Source of the DNA: an uncultured Acetobacteraceae bacterium
GTDB taxonomy: Bacteria; Pseudomonadota; Alphaproteobacteria; Acetobacterales; Acetobacteraceae
Assembly: GCA_937873175.1 (NCBI GenBank)
Contig: CALMVT010000441.1
Span: forward strand, 1-32,858
Direction of reading: 5' to 3'
DNA length: 32,858 bases
The first letter of the stretch is position 1. Every line of letters starts with the position of its first letter. The translations under genes and the position numbers were made by a program. Below the pieces are notes generated by a model. It did not search any database and was not told the origin of the DNA. It was given only the letters and a program-made list of their open reading frames with translations. Shown here in pieces: positions 1-7,499 of the stretch.

Positions 1-166
1 GTGCGGTTTCCTGGGCATACAAATGGGCATCCGCCCCCAAGGCGCAAACAAGGACCAAGGCAGCAGGCAGGTGCCGGGCACGCGCGGTCCAATGATGCCG
101 AGCGTGGCATTGAGACCCGTTATAGGTCGACCGTGCCGCCTCCTGCAAGCCAAGTTCCCGTAACAT
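1..166 (-). CDS. Possible 5' end of a secreted-protein gene, cut by the window edge
   Basis: Reading leftward from an ATG at 166 there is an open frame of 55 codons that is still open at base 1, so only the N-terminus would be present. Its last third reads like a Sec signal peptide: Arg/His-rich (TARARHLP), then a hydrophobic core (AALVLVCALGADA), then a plausible signal peptidase site before AQETA. The stretch before this is unusually long and polar for a signal peptide n-region, so the true start may lie further in. There is no strong Shine-Dalgarno before the ATG. No family can be named from this fragment. The call rests only on the open frame and signal-peptide appearance, and chance openness in GC-rich DNA is a real alternative. 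Confidence 0.35.
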   Translation of the reverse strand, partial: MLRELGLQEAARSTYNGSQCHARHHWTARARHLPAALVLVCALGADAHLYAQETA

Positions 167-418
167 CAGGTCCACAACTCACTCTGTTCCTACATAAACA
201 ACGTCATCATTCAAGCTGATTGCAGGAAGCAGAACGAGGGCATTACAGCGCAGCGTGTAAGATATGCACCAAACACCGGAGAATGCGCCACCAGCTTGTC
301 TGATGAGCAAGCTGGCTGATGCACGCAGCTTGCAATAGGCGCGTACAAGGCAAGAGGGCCATTCGGCCCTCTCACTTCAACAACCGTGTGGCCGTCTCTC
401 GACGTGTCGTTCGCGGCC
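167..418. other. Intergenic region with several inverted repeats
   Basis: No convincing gene lies between the putative start at 166 and the DUF2852 stop at 419. The stretch holds three related arms (CCAGCTTG at 291-298, GCAAGCTGG at 307-315, CAGCTTGC at 326-333) able to form two mutually exclusive hairpins. It also holds a separate strong hairpin at 353-372, listed on its own. Confidence 0.5.
353..372 (-). terminator. Hairpin terminator candidate after the DUF2852 gene
   Basis: AGAGGGCC and GGCCCTCT form a perfect 8-bp stem closing a 4-base loop, 47 bases past the DUF2852 stop codon. On the minus strand the stem is followed by a T-enriched but interrupted tail (TTGCCTTGT). The position suits a terminator for the DUF2852/TetR side. 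The poor T-run makes strictly intrinsic termination uncertain. Confidence 0.55.
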
Positions 419-826
419 CTAAGCGTTGGCCATCTGATCCTGCTCCGGCCGGCGTCGGCGCTCGGCCATGAACTCGTCGAACTCGGCTTTATCCCTGGCC
501 TGCCGCAACCGCTCCAAAAACGCCTGGAACTCCCGCTGCTCTTCCTCAAGACGGCGCATCGTCTCGTTGCGATACTCGTCAAACGCGCGATTGCCGCTCG
601 ACGCCGCGCGTCCGGACCAAGGGCCGCCACTCGGCCACGCCGGGCCGGAGGACGGGCGGAGGTTGAACCACGTGCCGGGCATCTCAGCCCGCCAAGCCCG
701 CAACCGGCCGCTTCCGGCCAGATAAGCCAAAACAGCCAATCCGAGCGGCCAACCGGCGAAAAAAGCCAGCACCAAGAGCGATAGCCAAGCCGGCTTGCCC
801 CACTCGTCCAATTTGGCTTGCAACAC
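419..826 (-). CDS. DUF2852 family membrane-anchored protein
   Basis: The 135-residue protein starts with an amphipathic segment and one hydrophobic segment (about residues 13-38, KPAWLSLLVLAFFAGWPLGLAVLAYLAG). This W-KPAW...FWPLGL-type opening is typical of the alphaproteobacterial DUF2852 family. A Gly/Ser/Pro-rich linker follows, then a charged helix (about residues 80-130, EYRNETMRRLEEEQREFQAFLERLRQARDKAEFDEFM) that looks like a coiled coil. Function in the family is unknown. I place the start at the GTG at 826 because AGGAAGTGAGG lies just upstream; an ATG at 901 would add 25 poorly conserved-looking residues and abut the TetR stop. The gene follows the TetR gene on the same strand. Family name fairly sure, function unknown. 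Confidence 0.8.
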   Translation of the reverse strand: MLQAKLDEWGKPAWLSLLVLAFFAGWPLGLAVLAYLAGSGRLRAWRAEMPGTWFNLRPSSGPAWPSGGPWSGRAASSGNRAFDEYRNETMRRLEEEQREFQAFLERLRQARDKAEFDEFMAERRRRPEQDQMANA

Positions 827-900
827 GGCGCACCTCACTTCCTGTATGTGAGAGCTATTTACTCTCCCGCCGCCCAATCGCATCGGCACCATGCAACACA

Positions 901-1566
901 TTACCGTGTGCCCGGCTCCGGCCTTGACGCTCCTGCGGGCAAGTCCAGCGATTGCAGGTAAATCAGCAGCCCGGCTTCCAGCAACGCTTCCGGCGACATG
1001 GGGATCGCCAGCCGGTTGTTCGCGTCATGGCTCACGAACAACGTCGCGATTCCGTGGGTCAGCGACCAGACATGCAGCGCCACCATGAGCGGCGGCGGCC
1101 GGCGCGGCGCGCGGCTCATGGCGCACGCGGCGTCGGCCGCCCGGCGCAACACGGCGAATGCATCGTTCCGGGCGACAACCAGGTCTGGGTGTTCGCCGGA
1201 CGGAAACCCGGCGTCGAACATGGCCGCATAAACCGCCGGCTCCCGCCTAGCGAACGCGACGTGCGCCTGCGCCGCACGCTCCAGCGCCCCCAACGGATCG
1301 CTTTGCAGCCCCGCCGTCGCAGCGTTCAGTTCGGCCGCAAGCGACTCGAAGCCCCGGCGCGCCACCTCCGCAATGACGGCGTTGCGGTCGCGGAAGTGGC
1401 GATATGGCGCCGCCGGGCTGACGCCCACGACCCGGGCCAGCTCGGCAATGGCAAAGCCGGCCAGGCCGCGCTCGGCGATCATGGCAAGCGCCGCCTGGAT
1501 CAGCGCCTCGCGCAGATTGCCGTGATGGTAGCGTTCCCGCCCGCTCGCCTGATCGTCTGCTGCCAT
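901..1566 (-). CDS. TetR/AcrR family transcriptional regulator (WHG-type C-terminus)
   Basis: This 221-residue regulator has a clear N-terminal TetR helix-turn-helix at about residues 15-60: YHHGNLREALIQAALAMIAERGLAGFAIAELARVVGVSPAAPYRHFRDRNAVIAEVA. The YHHGNLR opening and PYRHF recognition helix are those of TetR members that carry the TetR_C_33/WHG ligand domain. The C-terminal half is helical and would bind an unknown small ligand. It starts at the ATG at 1566, with only a weak Shine-Dalgarno. A palindrome at 1581-1600 immediately upstream is a candidate autoregulatory operator. The only same-strand neighbour downstream is the DUF2852 gene, a possible co-transcribed target. No efflux pump gene is adjacent, so its regulon cannot be read from context. 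Confidence 0.88.
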   Translation of the reverse strand: MAADDQASGRERYHHGNLREALIQAALAMIAERGLAGFAIAELARVVGVSPAAPYRHFRDRNAVIAEVARRGFESLAAELNAATAGLQSDPLGALERAAQAHVAFARREPAVYAAMFDAGFPSGEHPDLVVARNDAFAVLRRAADAACAMSRAPRRPPPLMVALHVWSLTHGIATLFVSHDANNRLAIPMSPEALLEAGLLIYLQSLDLPAGASRPEPGTR

Positions 1567-1580
1567 GCAACAATCACTTA

Positions 1581-1600
1581 CATCAGATGCCGCGCTGATG
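1581..1600. promoter_or_regulatory. Palindrome upstream of the TetR gene, candidate operator
   Basis: CATCAG and CTGATG form perfect 6-bp inverted arms separated by 8 bases, ending 15 bases before the TetR start codon. Size and position fit a TetR dimer operator overlapping its own promoter. The assignment is inference from symmetry and position. Confidence 0.4.
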
Positions 1601-1801
1601 CACCGCCCTCCTCCGCCGCATCAACCTGAAGCCTGGTCCGGTCGGGCATCCGGAGCCGATGCAGCTTGAACCTTCAGAACCGACACAGGAATCGGTGTTT
1701 CACCACAGTGGCCAGCGCGAGTTGGCGCCCTGTGCGGGCACTGCGGTCAACAGCTTGGCCATTCCCTGATGGGGGCCATCGCGCGCAGCCCGCCCTTGTC
1801 G

Positions 1802-2515
1802 CTACTCGGCAAAGCGCACGCGGTCGCCGACCCGGATGCGGCCCGGCGCCTGCACTGCGCAGTAGATGCCTACCTCGTTGCCGAATCGCTGCACAACGGT
1901 GCGCAGCACGCTCGCATCGCGGACGGCGGTCGCGGAATCGATGGCCACCATGGCGCAGCGCGGGATCGGCCAATCGAGCCGCAGGACCGGCGGGTCGGGA
2001 TCATCGCCCAATGCCAGGGCACGGCCAAGCCAGTCCCGCTCCGTCACCGCCGGGTCGTCCGGGGCGATCACCAAGTTGGCGCGAAAGCGGTCTAGCGTTA
2101 CCGGCGCGCCGTGCGCTTGGTTGACGACTTGGCCGGTCGTGGTGGTGATGACGGAAACCGGCATGGCGTCGAACGCCCCGCGCCCGAGCCGCAGGAGCCG
2201 CACCGGCCCGTCCACACTTTCGGACAAGCGCTGCGCCAAAGCCGGATCGTCGATGGCATGCTCGGCGCCGTCCGGGGCGGTGACGCGCACCCGGGCCAGT
2301 CGGGGATCGCCCGGGTCAGAATAGCGCGCCGTGTGCAGCACCAAGCCTGGGATCTGCCGTCCTGTCAGCCAAGGAAAGTCCGAGCGGTCAGCCGCACGGC
2401 AGAAGGCGTATTGTCGGTCGCCATGCAAGCCGGTCCAATGCAGCGCCGCCGTGTCCAGCGGCTCCGCACGCATCGACTTCACGGGGTAGCGCCACAGGGC
2501 AACAACCCGGCCCAA
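1802..2515 (-). CDS. MOSC domain-containing protein
   Basis: The 237-residue protein opens with VVALWRYPVKSMRAEPLDTAALHWTGLHGDRQYAF, the N-terminal beta-barrel signature (YPVKS...G..GDR) of MOSC proteins. It continues with DRFRANLVI and IDWPIPRCAMV-type motifs of the MOSC core. MOSC domains bind the molybdenum cofactor or act as sulfur carriers; the R-C-pair near residue 185 (PRCAMVAID) corresponds to the conserved Cys that contacts Moco in MOSC/mARC proteins. No ferredoxin or cysteine desulfurase domain is fused, so it is a stand-alone version. The start is TTG at 2515; no in-frame ATG lies nearby upstream. It is the last gene of the minus-strand dehydrogenase/cytochrome operon, 26 bases after the previous stop. 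The substrate is unknown. Confidence 0.85.
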   Translation of the reverse strand: MGRVVALWRYPVKSMRAEPLDTAALHWTGLHGDRQYAFCRAADRSDFPWLTGRQIPGLVLHTARYSDPGDPRLARVRVTAPDGAEHAIDDPALAQRLSESVDGPVRLLRLGRGAFDAMPVSVITTTTGQVVNQAHGAPVTLDRFRANLVIAPDDPAVTERDWLGRALALGDDPDPPVLRLDWPIPRCAMVAIDSATAVRDASVLRTVVQRFGNEVGIYCAVQAPGRIRVGDRVRFAE

Positions 2516-2541
2516 CTCGGCCGATTGCCGGGCGCGTGGGG

Positions 2542-3021
2542 TCAGGGCGTGATCTCAGGAGCGTCGCAGGGCGCCCCGATAACCGCCTCGGCCGGCAGGT
2601 CGCCCCGCGCGTATTGGTCCAGCCGTTCGCGGAGCCTGCGGTAATCGGCGTTGGCCTGCTGCTCGTGGCAGGTCATCGCCATGCCGTCCAGGTGCATCGG
2701 CAGGCCGCCATGGGCTTCCACCATTTCTGTAATCATCCGCCGCGCCTTTTCTTGTTGGATGCGGATGCGTTGCTGAAAGCGTGACTGCGCCTCGATGGTG
2801 AACGGGCAATGCGCGAACCGCTCGCCCAGGGCGCGGCGGAACAGGCGCCCAGCCAAAGGGTCGCCGCAGGCGTCGAATGTGTAAGACGACGTGGCAAACG
2901 CCCGCTCGAACGCTTCCGGGTGGCTCAGCGCCGGCCCGCCCGGCGACGGCTGCGCAACCGCCGCGCCCATGAACGAAAGCGCCAGCACGCCGGCAAAGGC
3001 TGCGACCCTTGGGCGGGTCAC
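2542..3021 (-). CDS. Secreted hypothetical protein with four cysteines
   Basis: The 159-residue protein begins with a Sec signal peptide (TRPRVAAFAGVLALSFMGAAVAQ, cleavage likely after AVA-Q near residue 23). The mature part is mainly helical and charged, with four Cys (DACGD, AHCPF, MTCHE, APCDA) that could form two disulfides in the periplasm. No CxxCH haem site is present. The GTG start overlaps the cytochrome c stop codon (GTGA), implying translational coupling and a role linked to the dehydrogenase/cytochrome pair. I do not recognise the family. It could be a periplasmic accessory or scaffold for the electron-transfer chain, but that is inference from position only. Confidence 0.75.
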   Translation of the reverse strand: MTRPRVAAFAGVLALSFMGAAVAQPSPGGPALSHPEAFERAFATSSYTFDACGDPLAGRLFRRALGERFAHCPFTIEAQSRFQQRIRIQQEKARRMITEMVEAHGGLPMHLDGMAMTCHEQQANADYRRLRERLDQYARGDLPAEAVIGAPCDAPEITP

Positions 3022-3614
3022 TCGTAGGCGGCCAAGAAATGGGCCAGCGCCGCAATGTCGCTGTCGCTCAAGCCTGAAGCCGCCTCGGTCATTGCGGCGA
3101 CCCCGACGCTGGGCCGGGCGCCGGAACGGTAATCCGCCAGCGCCTTGACCAGATAGTCACGATTCTGCCGGGCGATTGCCGGGGCGGCCTGATTGCCACC
3201 GAAATTGTCGGTATGGCAGGCGGCACAACGGTGCTTCTCGGCCAACGACTGGCCGGCTTGCCGCAGCGCCGGATCAACGTCGGGCACCGGCGGCTTGCCG
3301 GCCGGCAACGAGGCGAAGTAGGCGCCGAGATTGCGGACGTCCTCATCCGACAGGTCGGCCGCCATCGGCCCCATGATCTCGTTGGCCCGGCGGCCCGACC
3401 TGAAGAACACGAGTTGCCACTGCAAGAACTTGTCCCGCTGCCCGGCCAGCGACGGGATAGCCGGGTTTTCCGACACGCCCTGGGCGCCATGGCAAGCCTG
3501 GCACACCTCAGCCCGCGCCTGCCCGGCCGCGATGTCGGCCGCCGAGGCCGGAACCGCGGCCATGCCAAGGCCCGCCGCGAGCAAAGCCCATACTATTCGC
3601 ATACGATCATCCAT
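3018..3614 (-). CDS. Di-haem c-type cytochrome (c4/c-class I tandem)
   Basis: A signal peptide (IVWALLAAGLGMAAVPASAAD) is followed by two class I cytochrome c domains. The haem sites are CQACH (residues 38-42) and CAACH (130-134), counted from the ATG at 3614. Each half carries a downstream Met in a suitable place (MGPMAADLS; VGVAAMTEA) for the sixth haem ligand. The repeated layout and about 180-residue mature size match cytochrome c4-like periplasmic electron carriers. Upstream in-frame starts exist (3716), but they overlap the dehydrogenase gene and would push the signal peptide inward; an ATG at 3602 is also possible. It lies directly downstream of a PQQ-type dehydrogenase and is its probable electron acceptor, passing electrons to a terminal oxidase. 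Confidence 0.88.
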   Translation of the reverse strand: MDDRMRIVWALLAAGLGMAAVPASAADIAAGQARAEVCQACHGAQGVSENPAIPSLAGQRDKFLQWQLVFFRSGRRANEIMGPMAADLSDEDVRNLGAYFASLPAGKPPVPDVDPALRQAGQSLAEKHRCAACHTDNFGGNQAAPAIARQNRDYLVKALADYRSGARPSVGVAAMTEAASGLSDSDIAALAHFLAAYE

Positions 3615-3672
3615 ACTGATGTTGCAAGCAACGCCCGCCCCAGCCAGGCCGAGGGCGGGCGTCGCCAGACGG

Positions 3673-4935
3673 CTACTTGGCGTAGCTGATCCGGTAAATC
3701 GCGCCGGCCCAGTCATCTGCCACCAGCAACGACCCGTCTTTGGCCTGAAGGATGTCGGTCGGCCGCCCGGAGTACTCCTGGTCGCCGCTCAGCCAGCCCT
3801 GGGCGAACACCTCGTCGCGGGCGTTCTTGCCGTCGGGATCGACGGTGATGCGATTGATGCGCGCGCCCTGGTACTTGTGGCGGTTCCAGGAGCCGTGCTC
3901 GGCGATGAAGATGTTGTTCTGGTACTCCGCCGGGAACTGGCTCCCGGTGTAGAACTTCATGCCGAGCGGCGCGACGTGCGCGCCCAGCTTCACCACGGGC
4001 GGCGTGAACTCCTCGCACTTGTGGCCGCCGGCGAACTTCGGGTCGGGCATGTCACCCTGATGGCAGTAGGGATAGCCGAAGTGCTGGCCGATGCGGCTGA
4101 TGCGGTTCAGCTTGTCGCTCGGCATGTCGTCGCTGACCCAGTCGCGCGCGTTCTCGGTGAACCAGTAGTCGCCGGTGCGCGGGTCGATGTCGCCGCCGAC
4201 GCTGTTGCGCACACCGAGTGCCATGATCTCCGCCAGCCCGGTCTTCGGGTCCACACGGCGCACCTGGGACACGCTGGTAGGCGGGATGCCGATGTTGAAC
4301 GGGGGGCCGAACGGCAGGTACATGCCGCCGGCCTTGTCGGTCACGATGTACTTCCAGCCATGCGCGACGTAAGGCGGCATGTCGTCATACACCACGACCG
4401 GCGCCGGCATCTTGTCCAGGCTCGCCTCCGCGTTGTCATAGCGCATCAGCTTGTCGATTGCGACAACATACAGCGCCCCATCCCGGAACGCGATGCCAGT
4501 GGGCATGTTGAGGCCCTTGAGGATCGTCTTGACCTCGCGCTTGCCGTCCTTGTCAATCACGGCATACACGTTGGTAGCATTGTAGGACCCGACAAACAGC
4601 GTGCCGTTATCGCCCCAGGCCATCTGCCGCGCTTCGGGCAGGCCGGACGCATACACCTCGATCTTGAAGCCCGGCGGCAGCTTCACGTTCTTCAGGTTGT
4701 CCTGCAGCTCCGCAAGCGGCGCGGGCGTCGCCGGGCCAACGGGCGGGGCGAGGCCCTTCTGCTCGGCCGTCTCGTCGCCAAGGAACCAGTCGGGCGGCGG
4801 GTGCTGCCAAAAGCTCGGCTTGCTGCTGTCATAGCTCTTCGTATCGGCCGCCTGTGCGGCGGCGCACAACACGGTTGCGGCGAGCGCCATGGGTGCCAAA
4901 AGGCTAGTGCATCGCAGGGTTGATTTCAGTGTCAA
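3673..4935 (-). CDS. PQQ-type sugar/sorbosone dehydrogenase, periplasmic
   Basis: The 420-residue protein has a signal peptide (to about residue 29, AAAQA-AD) and a six-bladed beta-propeller of the glucose/sorbosone dehydrogenase family. Recognisable blade motifs are LPPGFKIEVYASGLPEARQMAWGDNGTLFVGS, GLNMPTGIAFRDGALYV, GVRNSVGGDIDPRTGDYWFTENARDW, FGYPYCHQGD and FIAEHGSWNRHKYQGARI. Members oxidise aldoses or related alcohols/aldehydes with PQQ in the periplasm and hand electrons to a cytochrome, which fits the cytochrome c gene that follows. The start is TTG at 4935, supported by AGAGGAAA eight bases upstream. The actual substrate is not predictable. No PQQ synthesis genes are in the window. 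Confidence 0.88.
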   Translation of the reverse strand: MTLKSTLRCTSLLAPMALAATVLCAAAQAADTKSYDSSKPSFWQHPPPDWFLGDETAEQKGLAPPVGPATPAPLAELQDNLKNVKLPPGFKIEVYASGLPEARQMAWGDNGTLFVGSYNATNVYAVIDKDGKREVKTILKGLNMPTGIAFRDGALYVVAIDKLMRYDNAEASLDKMPAPVVVYDDMPPYVAHGWKYIVTDKAGGMYLPFGPPFNIGIPPTSVSQVRRVDPKTGLAEIMALGVRNSVGGDIDPRTGDYWFTENARDWVSDDMPSDKLNRISRIGQHFGYPYCHQGDMPDPKFAGGHKCEEFTPPVVKLGAHVAPLGMKFYTGSQFPAEYQNNIFIAEHGSWNRHKYQGARINRITVDPDGKNARDEVFAQGWLSGDQEYSGRPTDILQAKDGSLLVADDWAGAIYRISYAK

Positions 4936-5277
4936 TGTCGTTTCCTCTGCCTCTCGCGGCGCCTTTATAGCCCCGTCGACACCAGTAAGTGCGGCACTTC
5001 AAGAGGGCCGCAAGGTGCAGAACGCGCGCTGATCAGGCTGGGAAAGCTGCATCACGGCTTCGTGCTCATGAGGAAGTTGCATCGGAGTCCAAGCCATCCG
5101 ACAGGTCGTGCCAACACACGCTGCCGATTACAAGATTGGGCGTGTTCCCTTCGCGTGGCCTGACGCGACATGCTTTCATGGTTCACCTTTGCAGGGACCT
5201 GCGCCCGGGTGAACCGATGTTGCCCGAGGCCATGTCCCCGGTCCAACAACTCCATCCTTTTCAGGAGTGCCGCAAGC
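4936..5277. promoter_or_regulatory. Divergent intergenic region between dehydrogenase and decarboxylase
   Basis: These 342 bases contain no convincing gene; open frames here lack coding character. They must hold the minus-strand promoter of the PQQ dehydrogenase operon and the plus-strand promoter of the decarboxylase. I see no clear -35/-10 or sigma-54 element. A long inverted repeat at 5180-5215 is listed separately. Confidence 0.5.
5180..5215 (+). promoter_or_regulatory. Nested inverted repeat in the decarboxylase leader
   Basis: GGTTCACC (5180-5187) and GGTGAACC (5208-5215) are perfect 8-bp inverted arms. Inside them CAGG (5192-5195) and CCTG (5198-5201) form a second pair around a 2-base loop. 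The element ends about 60 bases before the decarboxylase ATG. It could be an mRNA hairpin or a protein-binding palindrome. Confidence 0.45.
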
Positions 5278-7485
5278 ATGACTCTCCCGATCCAACAGCC
5301 CGCCGCCGAAACCCCGCTTCCGCTTGCCGGGCGCCGTGCGCACGCCCGGGCAGCCTGGGACCAGGAGCTGCGGGCGCCGCTCGGATTGGAGGGCGCCGGC
5401 GCCGGCATTCCGGAAGCCTGGTTCCTCGGCCCACAGGCGGAGAACCTGGAACTGCTGCGCGAGCTGATCGGCACCGCCATGGACAGCCATGCCGAGTTCC
5501 GCCGGGCCTTTCATCCGGAGGACCCGACCCATATCACCCCGGCGTTGCGCCGGTCGCCCGAATTCCAGAAAGGGGTGGACCGGCTGCGCACGGAAACCGC
5601 GACGCTGCTGGAGAAGCTGCAGATGTCTGCGCCTTTCGCCAGCATGCGCTACCAGGGCCACATGCTGTGGGACCAGGCGATGCCGGCGACTGTCGGGCTG
5701 TTCGCCGGCCTGCTGTATAACCAGAACAACGTCGCCGCGGAGGCGTCCCCTGTCACCACGCGGTTGGAGATCGAGGCGGGCAACGACCTGTGCCGGATGC
5801 TGGGCTACGCCGTGCCGCCGGACGGGCAACGGCCGGCGCCGGGCCAGGTCGTGCCTTGGGGGCACATCACCTCCGGCGGCACGGTGGCGAACATCGAGGC
5901 GCTGTGGGCCGCACGCAACCTGAAGTTTGCGGCCGTTGGCTTGCGCGCGGCGATCCGGGCCGTGCCGGCGCTCGCCGCGGCGCGGACGCTTGAGGTGCCG
6001 CTCTGGGGCGGGGACCGCGGGCGTCTGCTGGAGTTGGACACCTGGACGCTGCTCAACCTCGACATCGACGTGGTGGCCGGCCTGCCGGCGGCGCTGGCGG
6101 CGTTCGGCATCACGCCGGACGCGCTGACGGAGGCGATGGTACCCTACGCCGTGCAGAACACAGGGCTGATGGGCTTTTACCGCAATTTCATGACGGACGT
6201 GCCGGAAGCGCCGGTGTTCCTGGCGCCGGCCACCGGGCACTATTCCTGGCCGAAAGCGGCGACCCTGCTGGGCCTGGGGCAGAACTCGCTCTTGGTGCAG
6301 CGGGTGGACCATGACGCCCGGCTCGACCTGGAGCAGGTCGAGACGACCCTGGACATCCTGCTGCGCCGCCGCATCCCCGTGCTCGCGGTGGTCGCCGTGA
6401 TCGGCAGCACGGAGGAAAGCGCGGTCGATCCGCTGGCGGGCCTCCTGGCACTGCGGGAACGCTTCCGCGCCAGGGGCATCAACTTCGCGGTGCACGCCGA
6501 TGCGGCCTGGGGCGGCTACTTCCGCACCATGCTGCGCGACGAGCACGAGCGCGACTGCCGTAAGCAGATCCCGGCGGCGGCGATGAGTCCCTATGTCCAG
6601 GCGCAGTACGCTGCCCTCGGCCAGGCGGACAGCATCACCGTCGATCCGCACAAGGGCGGCTACATTCCCTACCCCGCCGGCGCGCTGTGCTACCGCAATG
6701 CTGCGATCCGCGACGCGATCTCGCTCCGCGCGCCGGTGGTGTTCCACAGCCAAGCGGAGCCGACGGTCGGCGTATACGGCGTGGAAGGCAGCAAGCCCGG
6801 CGCCGCCGCCGCCGCAGTGTGGCTGGCCCACCGGGTGATCCGGCCGGACCGCAGCGGCTACGGCCGCATCCTGGGCCAGTGCATGTGGACATCGAAGCGC
6901 ATGTTCGCCCGGCTGTGCACGCTGGACGACCCGCGCTTCGCCGTGACCCTGTTCAACCGCACCCCGGCCGAGCGCGCCCATGGCCGGGCTGAGGAATTGG
7001 CGGCGGAGCGGGCGCTGATCCGGCGCTTCGTCGATCTGGACAACACGGCGCTGAGCGGCTTGCTTGAGGAGGACGCGGCGGCGCGGGACCTGTTCGGCCA
7101 ACTTGGCTCCGACCAGGTGATCCTCGCCTTTGCGCTGAACTTTCGCACCGCCGAGGGATTGAACACCGACCTCGCTCAGGTCAACCTGTTCAACGAGCGG
7201 GTGTTCTCCTTGTGCAGCATGATCGAGCCGCGGGCGGATTTCGGCGGCATCGACTTGATGCTCACCAGCTCCCGCTTCGACCCCGCGGTTTACGGCCACC
7301 GCTTCGTTAATGCCTTTTGCGCCCGCATGGGCGTACGGCCGGCATCGGACCTCGGGGTCGATTTCCTGATTTCCACCACCATGGACCCTTGGACCACGGA
7401 AACGAACAGCGGGGACTTCCTCGCCGTTCTTGAGCAGGCATTGCGGCGCGCGGCGCACCAGGCCCTCGACGAGCTTGGGCTGTGA
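5278..7485 (+). CDS. Group II pyridoxal-phosphate-dependent decarboxylase
   Basis: The 735-residue enzyme belongs to the group II PLP decarboxylases (the glutamate/tyrosine/aromatic amino acid decarboxylase fold). Visible landmarks are SGGTVANIEALWAARNL (cofactor phosphate loop), VAVIGSTEESAVDPL, HADAAWGGYF (Asp contacting the PLP ring nitrogen) and SITVDPHKGGYIPYPAGAL with the Schiff-base lysine at residue 459. It is longer than classical members (about 450-620), with roughly 80 extra N-terminal residues and a long C-terminal part, resembling bacterial tyrosine-decarboxylase-like proteins. I chose the ATG at 5278 because AGGAG precedes it; the frame is open further upstream to 5170 but without a ribosome site. 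The substrate (tyrosine or another amino acid) is not certain, and no amine antiporter is adjacent. Confidence 0.87.
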   Translation: MTLPIQQPAAETPLPLAGRRAHARAAWDQELRAPLGLEGAGAGIPEAWFLGPQAENLELLRELIGTAMDSHAEFRRAFHPEDPTHITPALRRSPEFQKGVDRLRTETATLLEKLQMSAPFASMRYQGHMLWDQAMPATVGLFAGLLYNQNNVAAEASPVTTRLEIEAGNDLCRMLGYAVPPDGQRPAPGQVVPWGHITSGGTVANIEALWAARNLKFAAVGLRAAIRAVPALAAARTLEVPLWGGDRGRLLELDTWTLLNLDIDVVAGLPAALAAFGITPDALTEAMVPYAVQNTGLMGFYRNFMTDVPEAPVFLAPATGHYSWPKAATLLGLGQNSLLVQRVDHDARLDLEQVETTLDILLRRRIPVLAVVAVIGSTEESAVDPLAGLLALRERFRARGINFAVHADAAWGGYFRTMLRDEHERDCRKQIPAAAMSPYVQAQYAALGQADSITVDPHKGGYIPYPAGALCYRNAAIRDAISLRAPVVFHSQAEPTVGVYGVEGSKPGAAAAAVWLAHRVIRPDRSGYGRILGQCMWTSKRMFARLCTLDDPRFAVTLFNRTPAERAHGRAEELAAERALIRRFVDLDNTALSGLLEEDAAARDLFGQLGSDQVILAFALNFRTAEGLNTDLAQVNLFNERVFSLCSMIEPRADFGGIDLMLTSSRFDPAVYGHRFVNAFCARMGVRPASDLGVDFLISTTMDPWTTETNSGDFLAVLEQALRRAAHQALDELGL

Positions 7486-7499
7486 GCCGCGCCCCGGCT
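7485..7499. terminator. Short hairpin between convergent genes
   Basis: AGCCG and CGGCT pair around a 5-base loop in the 12-base gap between two convergent stop codons. It may act as a weak bidirectional terminator. There is no T-run, so confidence is low. Confidence 0.25.

Noticed and set aside
3331-4923. 530-codon plus-strand open frame opposite the dehydrogenase and cytochrome genes
   Set aside because: It spans two well-supported minus-strand genes and shows only Val/His/Arg-rich shadow composition.
5178-5192. Possible sigma-54 element TGGTTCACCTTTGCA before the decarboxylase
   Set aside because: The distance between GG and GC is one base too short, which normally abolishes sigma-54 promoters.
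5176-7458. 760-codon minus-strand open frame opposite the PLP decarboxylase
   Set aside because: It mirrors the decarboxylase in a GC-rich gene. Its translation is low-complexity, rich in Arg, His and Gln, with no domain, whereas the plus frame has all PLP motifs.
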